This document shows positions 7,710 through 15,200 of a stretch of DNA of 31,017 nucleotides, piece after piece; the stretch's first letter is position 1, and each line of letters starts with the position of its first letter. Origin of the DNA: Candidatus Thorarchaeota archaeon (GTDB lineage Archaea > Asgardarchaeota > Thorarchaeia > Thorarchaeales > Thorarchaeaceae). Under the pieces are notes generated by a model, which saw only the letters and a program-made list of their open reading frames with translations, ran no database searches and was not told the origin of the DNA. Location of the stretch: NCBI GenBank assembly GCA_029855935.1, contig JAGSHN010000007.1, forward strand, positions 1 to 31,017. Direction: 5' to 3'. Position numbers and translations under genes: made by a program.

Positions 7710-8045
7710 TTTTGGTCAGGCATCCCGGTCTTTTTCCAGATGTGCCAATCCTCTTCTCCTGCTTGCGTTTGACGCCTCATCAAAGGCACTATAGTGCAGC
7801 TCTTCGCCAGTCATTAGTGTTTCGCGTGTGTTGTCAGGATTCTCTCGGCTCCTCGCACGCCGGGAGAGGCCCCCTCGCATTGGCCCGAGCGCCACATGTG
7901 ACACGTGACCTGCTCGCGAGGGATGCCTATGCGATTGCCAAGAGTTATAACCGCACACGGGACATAACGACGGAGTAGGACCGTGCCCGCGTGCAGTCGC
8001 GGCACAAGCGCGGATACGGCGTGAAGAGGACGGTGCACCTACACA
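7710..8045. other. Divergent promoter region between TPR operon and KaiC-like gene
   Basis: 336 bp between divergent genes. TTATAA at 7945-7950 (AGAGTTATAACC) is palindromic and could serve as TATA box in either direction; for the plus-strand gene it predicts a leader of about 70 bases. That leader would hold a hairpin at 7983-8005 (GTGCC/GGCAC, then GCG/CGC with one bulged base, 6-base loop). On the minus strand the only gene-like item is the 32-aa ORF at 7716. Other ORFs here overlap each other and look random. Confidence 0.45.
7716..7814 (-). CDS. Candidate 32-aa ORF before the TPR gene
   Basis: ATG 7814 to TGA 7716, ending 6 bases before the TTG start of the TPR gene. The translation (begins MTGEELHYSAFDEAS, ends LEKDRDA) is hydrophilic and charged, with plausible codons. 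No Shine-Dalgarno is visible, and the ATG lies in a CGAAACACTAATG stretch that resembles the promoter element at 3965. It could be a short leader peptide, or simply leader sequence of the TPR mRNA. Confidence 0.22.
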   Translation of the reverse strand: MTGEELHYSAFDEASNASRRRGLAHLEKDRDA

Positions 8046-8801
8046 ATGTCCCTTGTGAGAGTGAGTACGGGCGTGCCGGGGCTTGATGAGGCTCTCGGCG
8101 GGGGGCTTGAGATGGGGCGATCGGTCCTTGTTGCTGGTGGCCCGGGTACCGGGAAGAGCATCCTCACTTGGCACTTCCTATTCGAGGGGGTGAGGGAGGG
8201 TGAGGCCGGTGTGCTTCTCTCCCTCGATCAGGACGAAGATATGATTCGAAGGGACATGACGAGGTTGGGTATGAGTGTCGACAGTGCTGTCGAGTCTGGT
8301 CTACTGACTCTCCTCTGCGGTGACCTACGCGTTGTCCCGCGTGAGGGCGGATACGAGTATCTCATTGCCTTTGACCATCCTCTTATGCAGGAGCAGCCGC
8401 TGACAATTCCACGCCTAGCGGACCTCGTCACGCGGCGGGCCAAGGAGGTCAATGCCCGACGCATTGTCGTCGACGGGATAGGTCCTCTGTTGGAGCTCGC
8501 GGGGTCGAGCTTTGAGATACGACAGCTTGTCTACTCCTTCATTCGGAGTCTTGCCTCGTGCGGCACGACCGTGATGCTGACACACGAGCTGAGGACCATT
8601 CCAGGTGCGGTGAATGATGAGATGCCCTTCTTCATTGTCGATGGTGTCATCAGGCTTGACATGGTCTACAGGACGGGCGACTACATCAGGACACTACGCA
8701 TTGTCAAGATGCGGGGCATCGAGCATGTGATGCGCCCGATAATGTTCAAGGTCACATCCGAGGGAATCATCGTGTTTCCGGACACCAAGATTCCTGATTG
8801 A
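8046..8801 (+). CDS. Single-domain KaiC-like ATPase
   Basis: 251 aa, the usual size of archaeal single-domain KaiC homologues (COG0467). The N-terminus has the family signature STGVPGLDEALGGGLEMGRS, then an intact Walker A GGPGTGKS at residues 31-38, and a Walker B-type strand ARRIVVDGIGPLLEL near residue 142. The C-terminal part, IRTLRIVKMRGIEHVMRPIMFKV, is the typical ending. The site after the second strand reads LDQDEDMIRRD, where many KaiC proteins have a conserved EE pair, so catalysis may differ. It is the only KaiC-type gene on the plus strand, and it converges on the receiver gene at 8811 with only 9 bases between stop codons. ATG 8046 fits the conserved family start. KaiC relatives work as ATP-dependent switches or oligomeric timers; the actual role here is unknown. 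Confidence 0.9.
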   Translation: MSLVRVSTGVPGLDEALGGGLEMGRSVLVAGGPGTGKSILTWHFLFEGVREGEAGVLLSLDQDEDMIRRDMTRLGMSVDSAVESGLLTLLCGDLRVVPREGGYEYLIAFDHPLMQEQPLTIPRLADLVTRRAKEVNARRIVVDGIGPLLELAGSSFEIRQLVYSFIRSLASCGTTVMLTHELRTIPGAVNDEMPFFIVDGVIRLDMVYRTGDYIRTLRIVKMRGIEHVMRPIMFKVTSEGIIVFPDTKIPD

Positions 8802-8810
8802 TGTCTTTTC

Positions 8811-9194
8811 TCACTCTACTCTAAAGACGGGTGCCACCTTGCGAACAATGTCTGTCAGGTCGTACATACTGAACGGCTTGACGAGGTAGGCCCTTGCTCC
8901 TGCGGCGAGGAGCCTCTCGCTCGCGCCAAAGCGCCCCTCAGTGATTGCAACTATGGCGGTGCCGCTGTCGACATCGAGGATCTTCTCGATGAGGCGCACC
9001 ATCTCGTACTCGTCAAGGCCAAGGTCCACAATCACCACGTCCGGGTGATGCATCCTGATGAGGCCTATGAGCTCCATCTGGTCGGAGCACTCCGCCACCA
9101 CATGCATCCCGTCATCCTCAAGGGCAATCCTCACCAGGGATCGTAGAAATGAGACATCTCCCGCAACGACAATTGAGGGGTTCGGTCTTGACAT
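8811..9194 (-). CDS. Stand-alone receiver domain with altered acidic pocket
   Basis: 127 aa, one CheY-like domain. Phospho-acceptor Asp57 (VVIVDLGLDEYEM), a switch Thr (AITEGR) and the Lys of YLVKPF are present. The metal-binding pair, normally DD or ED, reads G12-D13 (IVVAGDVSF), and the usual P-G/P-x-D-G after the acceptor is LGLDEYE, so phosphorylation may be weak. ATG 9194 is chosen because GGGGAG lies 5 bases upstream; the longer reading from TTG 9239 would overlap the previous gene. It follows the other receiver gene by 25 bases, so both are probably on one mRNA. There is no output domain. Confidence 0.88.
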   Translation of the reverse strand: MSRPNPSIVVAGDVSFLRSLVRIALEDDGMHVVAECSDQMELIGLIRMHHPDVVIVDLGLDEYEMVRLIEKILDVDSGTAIVAITEGRFGASERLLAAGARAYLVKPFSMYDLTDIVRKVAPVFRVE

Positions 9195-9199
9195 CAGCT

Positions 9200-9205
9200 C
9201 TCCCC
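9200..9205 (-). promoter_or_regulatory. Ribosome binding site of the second receiver gene
   Basis: GGGGAG on the minus strand, 5 bases before ATG 9194. It supports the short form over the TTG start at 9239. Confidence 0.6.
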
Positions 9206-9219
9206 TCACGGAGATGTTG

Positions 9220-9582
9220 TCAGGACGCAATTGCAGCATCTACGAGCTCAAGCATATGGCGTATCGTCACAGGCTTGAGCCCAAAGCTTGCAGCCCCTTG
9301 GTCGAGGGCCTTATCCTTGATCTTCGCATCCGCGCTGATGAAGACTATCTTCGCATCGGGGTTGATTTGAAGGATCTCCCGCATCGCGTCGAGCCCGTCC
9401 TTGTTGGGCATCCGGTGGTCGAGAATGATGACATCAGGCTTAGGGTCCATCTCCTTGTAGATCCTCACTGCTTCCTCGCCGTCATACGCATCGGCAACGA
9501 CTTGATGGCCTTTGATTGCAAAGACATCCTTGTATAGTCTGTGCAGGATGACCTCATCGTCCACGATGAATATGGTGGCCAT
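9220..9582 (-). CDS. Stand-alone response regulator (receiver domain only)
   Basis: 120 aa from ATG 9582. Standard CheY-type receiver: D8-D9 pocket (IFIVDDEVILHRL), phospho-acceptor D55 (VIILDHRMPNKDG), a Ser at the switch site (FISADA) and the Lys of FGLKPV. The open frame continues 67 codons upstream, but that part is of low complexity and not domain-like, and receiver proteins normally begin right before the first strand, so ATG 9582 (or TTG 9594) is preferred. It is the first gene of a two-receiver operon running towards the KaiC-like gene at 8046. It carries no output domain; a phosphate-relay or partner-binding role is likely, with kinases encoded elsewhere. Confidence 0.9.
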   Translation of the reverse strand: MATIFIVDDEVILHRLYKDVFAIKGHQVVADAYDGEEAVRIYKEMDPKPDVIILDHRMPNKDGLDAMREILQINPDAKIVFISADAKIKDKALDQGAASFGLKPVTIRHMLELVDAAIAS

Positions 9583-9708
9583 GGCGTTCGTCAACCCGGA
9601 TGCTTCTCTATTCACTGGGGCGGCACCGGTGGGGGACCCTGTATTCCGTCCTCCTTCAGTACTTTTCCTCCCAGCGCAAGTGTCTTTCGTCTTGCTATGT
9701 TCACTCCC

Positions 9709-9717
9709 GATATAAAT
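9709..9717 (-). promoter_or_regulatory. TATA box of the two-receiver operon
   Basis: The minus strand reads ATTTATATCG, a good archaeal TATA box. The predicted transcription start is near 9685, giving a leader of about 100 bases before ATG 9582. The leader contains an orphan GGAGG without a following start codon. Confidence 0.55.
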
Positions 9718-10110
9718 CAATTCGTGGTACTCTTCCGTCGGTTTCCGGCTCGACCGACGAGGCCCAATAATGACACAAGCCAAGAAACGACGGGTCTTTG
9801 CTGCTGGCTGGTGCGACCCATGCCCCGTTTTGACCCCCTGCCGCAGTCCCTGTTATGACCGTCCAGTCACAGGCTCCCAATTCCTGTCAACAGCATCTAG
9901 CAGGTGGCTGTGAATCACACGCACAAATCTTAAGACCGTTTCCCACAATATGAGTACAGACCGTTGCGCCCCTGAGAGGAGAGCCGTCCAAGGAGGGATT
10001 AGTCTGTACCAGTCCCCACCGACGGAATTGAGTGCGCGATTTGGCGAGCACCATCACCTATCACTGATTTCTGCATACGGTCTTCTTGATCGAGTCGGTC
10101 AGCAGTGAGG

Positions 10111-10118
10111 CTATACTC
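10111..10118 (+). promoter_or_regulatory. Possible TATA element of the beta-helix gene
   Basis: CTATACTC, 57 bases before ATG 10176, predicting a leader of about 35-40 bases. Weak match. Confidence 0.3.
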
Positions 10119-10161
10119 GAACTCCGCCAATCTCTCCTTGTTGGGCGACCAAAGATACGAC

Positions 10162-10167
10162 GGAGTG
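10162..10167 (+). promoter_or_regulatory. Ribosome binding site that fixes the start at 10176
   Basis: GGAGTG, 8 bases before ATG 10176. It supports the start directly before the signal peptide over the upstream frame opening at 10086. Confidence 0.55.
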
Positions 10168-10175
10168 ATGGTCAG

Positions 10176-12791
10176 ATGAAGAGAGAGAGCGCGGCAATAT
10201 TTCTCTTGTCGGTTCTAATCCTGTCAACATTGCCGCTGCTTGGTCTGATCCGGACCAGCGGGCGGCAACCGAACGCGGTCACGTACACACGGCAGGCGCA
10301 TCCCGCCTACGTGAGTCACGCCCCCATCGTCATAGATGACGATTCCGATTTTGCGACGCAGGGCTGGCCCGGGAGCGGTACTGAGGCCGATCCCTACGTC
10401 ATCGAGGGACTCAACATAACCACAGAAGGAACGTGCATTGATATCCGGTCCACTACAGTGTACTTTGTGATACGCAACTGCCTGTTGGTGTCCACAGGCA
10501 CAGACAGTCAGTACGTGATCTATCTACGCGGCGTGTCACACGGGAGGGTCGAGTCGTCAACGCTCATCGGGGCCAGATATTCTGTGTTCATGTCCCTAGT
10601 TTCAGATATCTCGGCTACGAACATAGTGGCGAGCGGGTCTGGCGAGAGAGCCGCCTACGCCTACAAAGGCGGAGACTTGGTCTTTGACAACTGGACCGTC
10701 CACGATAAGCAGTATGGTATCACGTGCGTATTGTCTGACAACGTCAATGTCACCAACTCTCGCATCTGGGCCGAGATCTACGGACTGTGGTACAGTAGGT
10801 GTACGAACTTCTCTGCCACAGAGAACAGCTTCTACGGATGTTCGCCTTCCCTAGACTGCCGTGACAGGAGCCAGATTCCACTCAATATGACGGGGAACAC
10901 CGTCAACGACAGACCTTTGTTGTATCTGAACGGGACCATCGACACAGTGGTTGACACCAGCAACTACGGGAGTGTGATCCTCACAAGCACTCGCAATGTC
11001 ACACTCTCGGGTGGAATCTTCTCTGACGTTTCAGTGGGCATCCAGACACACTTCTGCGAGAATACATCAGTCGCACATGTGTCAGTGAGTGACTGTGTCT
11101 ACGGAATCTTTGTCGGCTACAGCAACTGGACAGCGGTCTCGTACAGCACTTTCAGCGATTTCACGTCTGCTGGCGTAAACGTGGGTGCTTCTTGCATGGG
11201 CCTGAACGTAACGGGCTGCACATTCACGTCAAGCGAGGGCGTTGGCATAGGCTCGACTGCGATGCCAGAGATTCGCATCAACTCCAACGTGTTCGTGGGC
11301 TGCGGTGTAAGAGAAGTCGCCCACGAATATCAGGACTGGCCAGTGGAGATGTGGAACAACACTGTCAACTCGAAACCCCTCGGCTACCTGGTCAATCAGA
11401 CCGATCTTGTCGTTGACGGCTCTGAGTACGGCCAGCTCTACATAGTCGGATGTGTCAACACGACGGTCACGGGTGGTACTTTCAAATTGGTCGGTCCAGC
11501 CGTGACAGTCGGCCTCTCAAACCTGACATTTGTCCGGGACGTCGAAGTAGATGGTATGGGTGAGTCCATATGGGGCATTATGGGCATCCTGTCGAACAAC
11601 TTCACTATCGCGGACACAATGCTGAAGAATTTCGGCTGGTACGGTGTCTATCTTGAGCAAGTCTCGAATGTCACTGTTGATGAACTGAGAATCTGCAGAG
11701 CTGAGACTGGTATCGCATGTACTACAAGCCAAGTTGTACGCTTCACCAATTGCAGAATCTGGAATTGCACTGGTGGATTCGGAGGCATCTGGCTGTACAA
11801 CACGGAAAACTCGACACTGGTCAACAATACCATATTCGGCTGTAGCAACTACGGTGTCTGGATTCGGGGCACCAGTAGCGTTGACATCTACGGGAACAAG
11901 TTTGGGTGGAACGCCCAGAACGCAGCAGATGACAGTGGTGTCAATTGGGACAATAGTGTCGACACGGGCAATGCCTGGAGTGACTACGAGGGGGTTGGTG
12001 ACTACGTCATCGGCGGAACGGTGGGTGGCACTGATCACTATCCGTTGGTCCTGACCGATGACACTCCGCCTGAGATCTCATCACCTCCTGACGCGGAGTT
12101 CGAGGAGGGAGATGCGACCGCCATCGTGACATGGGATGTCAGCGACCAGTACCCTCACTACTACGAGGTCTACCGCAACGGGAGTCTGGTAGAGTCAGCG
12201 AGCTTCTGTTGCCAGCAACAGGCATCAGTTCATCCTGAGGGCACTGCTGGCGAGATATGGAACTACACGGTCGTTGCGTACGACTACGCTGGGAACAAGG
12301 CCAGCGATACAGTGTTCGTGCACTTCACTCCGGCAACAGCACCATCAATCGACCATCCAGATGACATCACCTTCACACAGGGCGTCGGAACACACATCAT
12401 AACGTGGCATCCGTCGTCCGTGACACCGGACAGCTATGTCCTCTACGTGAACGGCACAGTCACCGAGAGCGGCCCGTGGGACGGCTCCGCCATATCGGTG
12501 GAGGTAAGCGACCTGACAGAGGGCGTCTACAACTACACGCTGTTCGTGAACGACACAAGAGGACTGTCCGCATCTGACACGGTGATTGTGACGGTAACTC
12601 CACAGGAAACAACGACAACCACCACTGGAGGGACGACCACCGGGACCACGAGTGAGACCACCACTGAAACTACCGCTCCGGGCGGTCCGCCACTTGACCC
12701 GCTGCTTGTGATTGCCCTAGTTGCCGGGGTCGTCGGGGCAGTCGTCGTTGTACTTGTTGTCATCAACAGGCGACGTTCCAAGGTTGTCTGA
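10176..12791 (+). CDS. NosD-like beta-helix surface protein with Ig-like domains and C-terminal anchor
   Basis: 871 aa. The signal peptide MKRESAAIFLLSVLILSTLPLLGLI starts at ATG 10176 behind GGAGTG; the 30 codons upstream in frame are not protein-like. Next come PIVIDDDSDFATQGWPGSGT and DPYVIEGLNI, the usual lead-in of archaeal NosD-type proteins, and then a long right-handed beta-helix up to about residue 620 with many N-x-S/T sequons and turns such as NVTNSRIW and NSTLVNNTIFGCSNYGVWI. Two Ig/fibronectin-like domains follow (about 630-715 and 715-805), then a Thr-rich linker (many TTT and GTT), a membrane helix (LLVIALVAGVVGAVVVVLVVI) and a basic tail NRRRSKVV. It is thus an exported protein, anchored at its C-terminus, with the helix outside. 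It resembles the left-edge gene. Role: adhesin or carbohydrate-interacting protein (inference). It is followed by a 390-bp gap and a separate promoter. Confidence 0.9.
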   Translation: MKRESAAIFLLSVLILSTLPLLGLIRTSGRQPNAVTYTRQAHPAYVSHAPIVIDDDSDFATQGWPGSGTEADPYVIEGLNITTEGTCIDIRSTTVYFVIRNCLLVSTGTDSQYVIYLRGVSHGRVESSTLIGARYSVFMSLVSDISATNIVASGSGERAAYAYKGGDLVFDNWTVHDKQYGITCVLSDNVNVTNSRIWAEIYGLWYSRCTNFSATENSFYGCSPSLDCRDRSQIPLNMTGNTVNDRPLLYLNGTIDTVVDTSNYGSVILTSTRNVTLSGGIFSDVSVGIQTHFCENTSVAHVSVSDCVYGIFVGYSNWTAVSYSTFSDFTSAGVNVGASCMGLNVTGCTFTSSEGVGIGSTAMPEIRINSNVFVGCGVREVAHEYQDWPVEMWNNTVNSKPLGYLVNQTDLVVDGSEYGQLYIVGCVNTTVTGGTFKLVGPAVTVGLSNLTFVRDVEVDGMGESIWGIMGILSNNFTIADTMLKNFGWYGVYLEQVSNVTVDELRICRAETGIACTTSQVVRFTNCRIWNCTGGFGGIWLYNTENSTLVNNTIFGCSNYGVWIRGTSSVDIYGNKFGWNAQNAADDSGVNWDNSVDTGNAWSDYEGVGDYVIGGTVGGTDHYPLVLTDDTPPEISSPPDAEFEEGDATAIVTWDVSDQYPHYYEVYRNGSLVESASFCCQQQASVHPEGTAGEIWNYTVVAYDYAGNKASDTVFVHFTPATAPSIDHPDDITFTQGVGTHIITWHPSSVTPDSYVLYVNGTVTESGPWDGSAISVEVSDLTEGVYNYTLFVNDTRGLSASDTVIVTVTPQETTTTTTGGTTTGTTSETTTETTAPGGPPLDPLLVIALVAGVVGAVVVVLVVINRRRSKVV

Positions 12792-13116
12792 CGGGCACAG
12801 GTTCTTTCTTCCGGACGGTGGCGGGCGATGGCGGATTCCGTCGCCTCATACCACCGTTCCGGTTATTTCTTGCTCACAATATCGTCCCCACCTCTCCTCG
12901 CATATGGTTGCAGGGTGACTCTTCGTTCTGGAGGTCCGCATTGCCGCTGCCGCTAGTGACACGACCGCTTGTGGCCGGACGGAGGCGCTTCAGGATTGGA
13001 GACGTACCCGACAGAGAAGAATCGTAGGATGGAATCAGTCCCCAGGTTCTATGGGCGAAGGGTTGAGCCAGCATTGTCAATGACCACTAGTTTATTCGGG
13101 AAATTGCCGGGGAAGA

Positions 13117-13124
13117 CTTATATC
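13117..13124 (+). promoter_or_regulatory. TATA box for the propeller/giant gene pair
   Basis: CTTATATC, a good archaeal TATA box, 57 bases before ATG 13182. Predicted start of transcription is close to 13145, giving a leader of about 35 bases. Confidence 0.6.
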
Positions 13125-13143
13125 CAAACTACCCAACACTACA

Positions 13144-13160
13144 CCAGTTCTAGGAACTGG
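13144..13160. promoter_or_regulatory. Perfect inverted repeat at the predicted transcription start
   Basis: CCAGTTC, TAG, GAACTGG: perfect 7-base arms around 3 bases, 20 bases after the TATA box and 21 bases before ATG 13182. The position suits a repressor operator that blocks RNA polymerase, or a hairpin at the very 5' end of the mRNA. Its sequence differs from the dyad at 4004, so a different factor would be involved. Confidence 0.5.
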
Positions 13161-13168
13161 CAGTGGTT

Positions 13169-13174
13169 GGGAGG
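13169..13174 (+). promoter_or_regulatory. Ribosome binding site that fixes the start at 13182
   Basis: GGGAGG, 7 bases before ATG 13182, which opens directly into the signal peptide. Confidence 0.6.
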
Positions 13175-13181
13175 CAGCCGG

Positions 13182-15188
13182 ATGAGAGAAGCCGCGCCAC
13201 GGTGGGGTGGAGCTGTGACTGTACTTGTTCTTGTGCTCGCCCTCGGTGTTTCTATCTGGGGAACTGATGCAGGTCGGGCCACCGTACCTGCTGGCCCCGG
13301 GAATGACGTTTCCGCCGTGTGTTCAGGTCCCAACGAGTTCTATGCAGCCCCCTCGCAGATCAACGTATCTCCGAGTTGGACGCACGACTCCGGAAAGAAT
13401 CTGTACATTCGGCCAGTGGCGATCTCTGGCGATGGGTCAACAGTCATCGAGGGCAGCGACACACTGGTCAGTCTGTTTGATGCCCACAGTGGAACTCTGC
13501 TGTGGACTCACGACGTCGGTGGCATGGTCTTTGATGCTGAGATCTCAAGAGATGGCAACACCTCGGTGGTGGGAGCGAACACCACACAAGTGGTGACCTT
13601 CCAGCGTTCCACGGATGTTCCACTCTGGACTGCCAACTGCAGCGATTGGGTTGCCACCGTAGATGTATCGGCAGACGGGTCCGTAATTGCGGCTGGCGAC
13701 ACATCTGGTATGATCTACCTGTTTCACAGGGACTCCAATCAGCCGGTGTGGACGTTCAACGCGACCGAGAGCGTCTTCTTTCTTGACCTCTCGTCTGATG
13801 GGTCGACGCTGGTTGCCGCTTCAAGGAACTACACTGTGAGCGATACGATCTACCTCTTTGATACCACAAGCAACAACACGCTCTGGACATTCTCCGCGTC
13901 GGATGCCTTCTTTGAGGTCAGCGTATCTGCGGAGGGCGAGTTGATTGCAGTGGCCGCGAACGATGCCCTCTATGTCTTCTCACGCAACAGCAATGCGACC
14001 GTCTGGAAATACGGTGGTGATGGCTTTTGGTCCCTGGACGTCTCAGAGAATGGAGATACCATCGTGGCAGGGAGATGGCGTAGGGACACGGAGAGTGTCT
14101 ACGTGTGGCACTCCGACAGCAATGAAACAGTATGGAGATTCAGGACATCATATGAGATACCCGACGTGGCAACATCCGAAGATGGCAGAGAGATTGTGGT
14201 TGGATGCATGGACAACGTGACCCGAGTATTCTCTGTGACCTCGAACGAGACCGTTCTCCAGTACACATCGAGTGGTGAAGTCAACGCGGTCTCCGTATCT
14301 GAGTCTGGTGATGTTTTCGTTGTTTCAAGTGCAGGGGGCCAGACACACCTCTTCGAGCTGTCAGAGCCGCAAGCAGGATCGGTATCGCCCACACGGACTG
14401 CCTACGGTACGTCCGAACAGGTAGACCTGACCGCACAGGTCAATCCGGGCACAGCGCCCATCTCAGCCGGCCTGGTCTTGTACAGCACCGACAATAGCAC
14501 GTGGAGCACGGCAGTGATGCAGAATGCAACCTCCCTGTCCAGTTCGCCCGTGGTCTTCAACGTCTCAATCGGGCCCTTCTCTGAGGGGCGCATCTACCTC
14601 CACACGTGGTTCAATGATACCTTGGGGTTCGTGGATGAAGGACAGACCATCCACGTTGATATCGACGGTACACCACCTGAGTTGTTGTCTCTAACGTACG
14701 AACCTCAGACCCCTACCTCAGAGGATGCAGTTCTCGTCAATGTCTCGGTCGACGATGCAGTCAGTGGGGTCGCCGCCGTCACCCTGCGGTACTCTGTGGA
14801 CGGGGGCAACGACTGGTCCGAAGTGGCAATGGTCTCCTCGTCTGGTTCGTCCTATACGGGGACAATTCCGCCACAGCCCAACTCGACCGTCGTATTGTTC
14901 TACATTGTCGCAGTCGATGGTGTGGGCAATGAGATCACTCTTGACAACCATGGCGATTACTTCTCGTATACGGTACTGGACTACTCAGCCACAACAACGA
15001 CAACGGGCACCAGTACTACTTCTGGCAGTACCACCGGGCCCTCAGGAAGCCAGCCAGGTCAAGCCCTGAGTATAGTCTTCGTGGGGCTTGCGGTCCTTGC
15101 GGCCGCAGGTGTTGCTGGTAGTTTCCTGTTTCTGATATACTTGCGTAGGGAGCGTCTAGGTGGGCCCAGTCCCTCGCAAAATGTCTAG
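13182..15188 (+). CDS. Secreted beta-propeller protein with Ig-like domains and C-terminal anchor
   Basis: 668 aa. Signal peptide: MREAAPRW, then VTVLVLVLALGVSIW. Residues about 60-390 form seven or eight repeats of about 40 residues, each with a 'S.DG..I..G' segment, a strand such as IYLFHRDSN, and a W-T/K/R-F closing strand (WTHDVGG, WTANCSD, WTFNATE, WTFSASD, WKYGGDG, WRFRTSY): a WD40/PQQ-like beta-propeller. Two Ig-like domains follow (about 395-490 and 490-600; the second with the DDAVSGVAAVTLRYSVDGG pattern), a Thr/Ser-rich linker, a membrane helix (LSIVFVGLAVLAAAGVAGSFLFLIYL) and a basic tail. The longer frame from 12969 is rejected because the TATA box, dyad and ribosome binding site all lie inside it. 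Only 7-16 bases separate it from the giant gene, so they are probably coexpressed and may act together on the cell surface. Ligand unknown. Confidence 0.9.
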   Translation: MREAAPRWGGAVTVLVLVLALGVSIWGTDAGRATVPAGPGNDVSAVCSGPNEFYAAPSQINVSPSWTHDSGKNLYIRPVAISGDGSTVIEGSDTLVSLFDAHSGTLLWTHDVGGMVFDAEISRDGNTSVVGANTTQVVTFQRSTDVPLWTANCSDWVATVDVSADGSVIAAGDTSGMIYLFHRDSNQPVWTFNATESVFFLDLSSDGSTLVAASRNYTVSDTIYLFDTTSNNTLWTFSASDAFFEVSVSAEGELIAVAANDALYVFSRNSNATVWKYGGDGFWSLDVSENGDTIVAGRWRRDTESVYVWHSDSNETVWRFRTSYEIPDVATSEDGREIVVGCMDNVTRVFSVTSNETVLQYTSSGEVNAVSVSESGDVFVVSSAGGQTHLFELSEPQAGSVSPTRTAYGTSEQVDLTAQVNPGTAPISAGLVLYSTDNSTWSTAVMQNATSLSSSPVVFNVSIGPFSEGRIYLHTWFNDTLGFVDEGQTIHVDIDGTPPELLSLTYEPQTPTSEDAVLVNVSVDDAVSGVAAVTLRYSVDGGNDWSEVAMVSSSGSSYTGTIPPQPNSTVVLFYIVAVDGVGNEITLDNHGDYFSYTVLDYSATTTTTGTSTTSGSTTGPSGSQPGQALSIVFVGLAVLAAAGVAGSFLFLIYLRRERLGGPSPSQNV

Positions 15189-15194
15189 TCTGTA

Positions 15195-15200
15195 GGTGAT
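15195..15200 (+). promoter_or_regulatory. Ribosome binding site of the giant gene
   Basis: GGTGAT, complementary to the usual 16S rRNA 3' end. It overlaps two possible start codons (GTG 15196, ATG 15199) and is 4 bases before GTG 15205, so the last is probably the real start. Confidence 0.5.

Larger units (their letters stand above)
9583..10175. other. Divergent intergenic region, no gene seen
   Basis: 593 bp between the receiver operon (minus) and the beta-helix gene (plus). The left part is the long leader and TATA box of the receiver operon. From about 9784 to 10100 I see no convincing ORF, RNA gene or repeat; an AAGGAGGG at about 9990 is not followed by a usable start. Near the right end lie a TATA-like element (10111) and a ribosome binding site (10162). 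Confidence 0.5.
12792..13181 (+). other. Intergenic region with promoter of the propeller/giant gene pair
   Basis: 390 bp without a convincing gene. A weak hairpin lies shortly after the stop (about 12824-12845, GGCGA/TCGCC with inner CGG/CCG). The frame of the next gene is open through much of this stretch, but its codons are not protein-like and the promoter falls inside it. The right end carries a TATA box (13117), a perfect dyad (13144) and a ribosome binding site (13169). Confidence 0.5.

Noticed and set aside
7716-8174. 152-aa minus-strand ORF between TPR and KaiC-like genes
   Set aside because: It overlaps the start of the KaiC-like gene and most of it is not protein-like; only the last 32 codons were kept as a weak candidate.
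9583-9783. 67-residue N-terminal extension on the receiver at 9220
   Set aside because: Low-complexity, not domain-like; a good TATA box lies within it, and receiver proteins begin at the first strand.
10086-10175. Longer N-terminus for the beta-helix protein at 10176
   Set aside because: The signal peptide starts at ATG 10176, preceded by a ribosome binding site; the extra 30 codons are not typical.
12969-13181. Longer N-terminus for the propeller protein
   Set aside because: It would place the TATA box, the dyad and the ribosome binding site inside the coding region, and the signal peptide would not be N-terminal.
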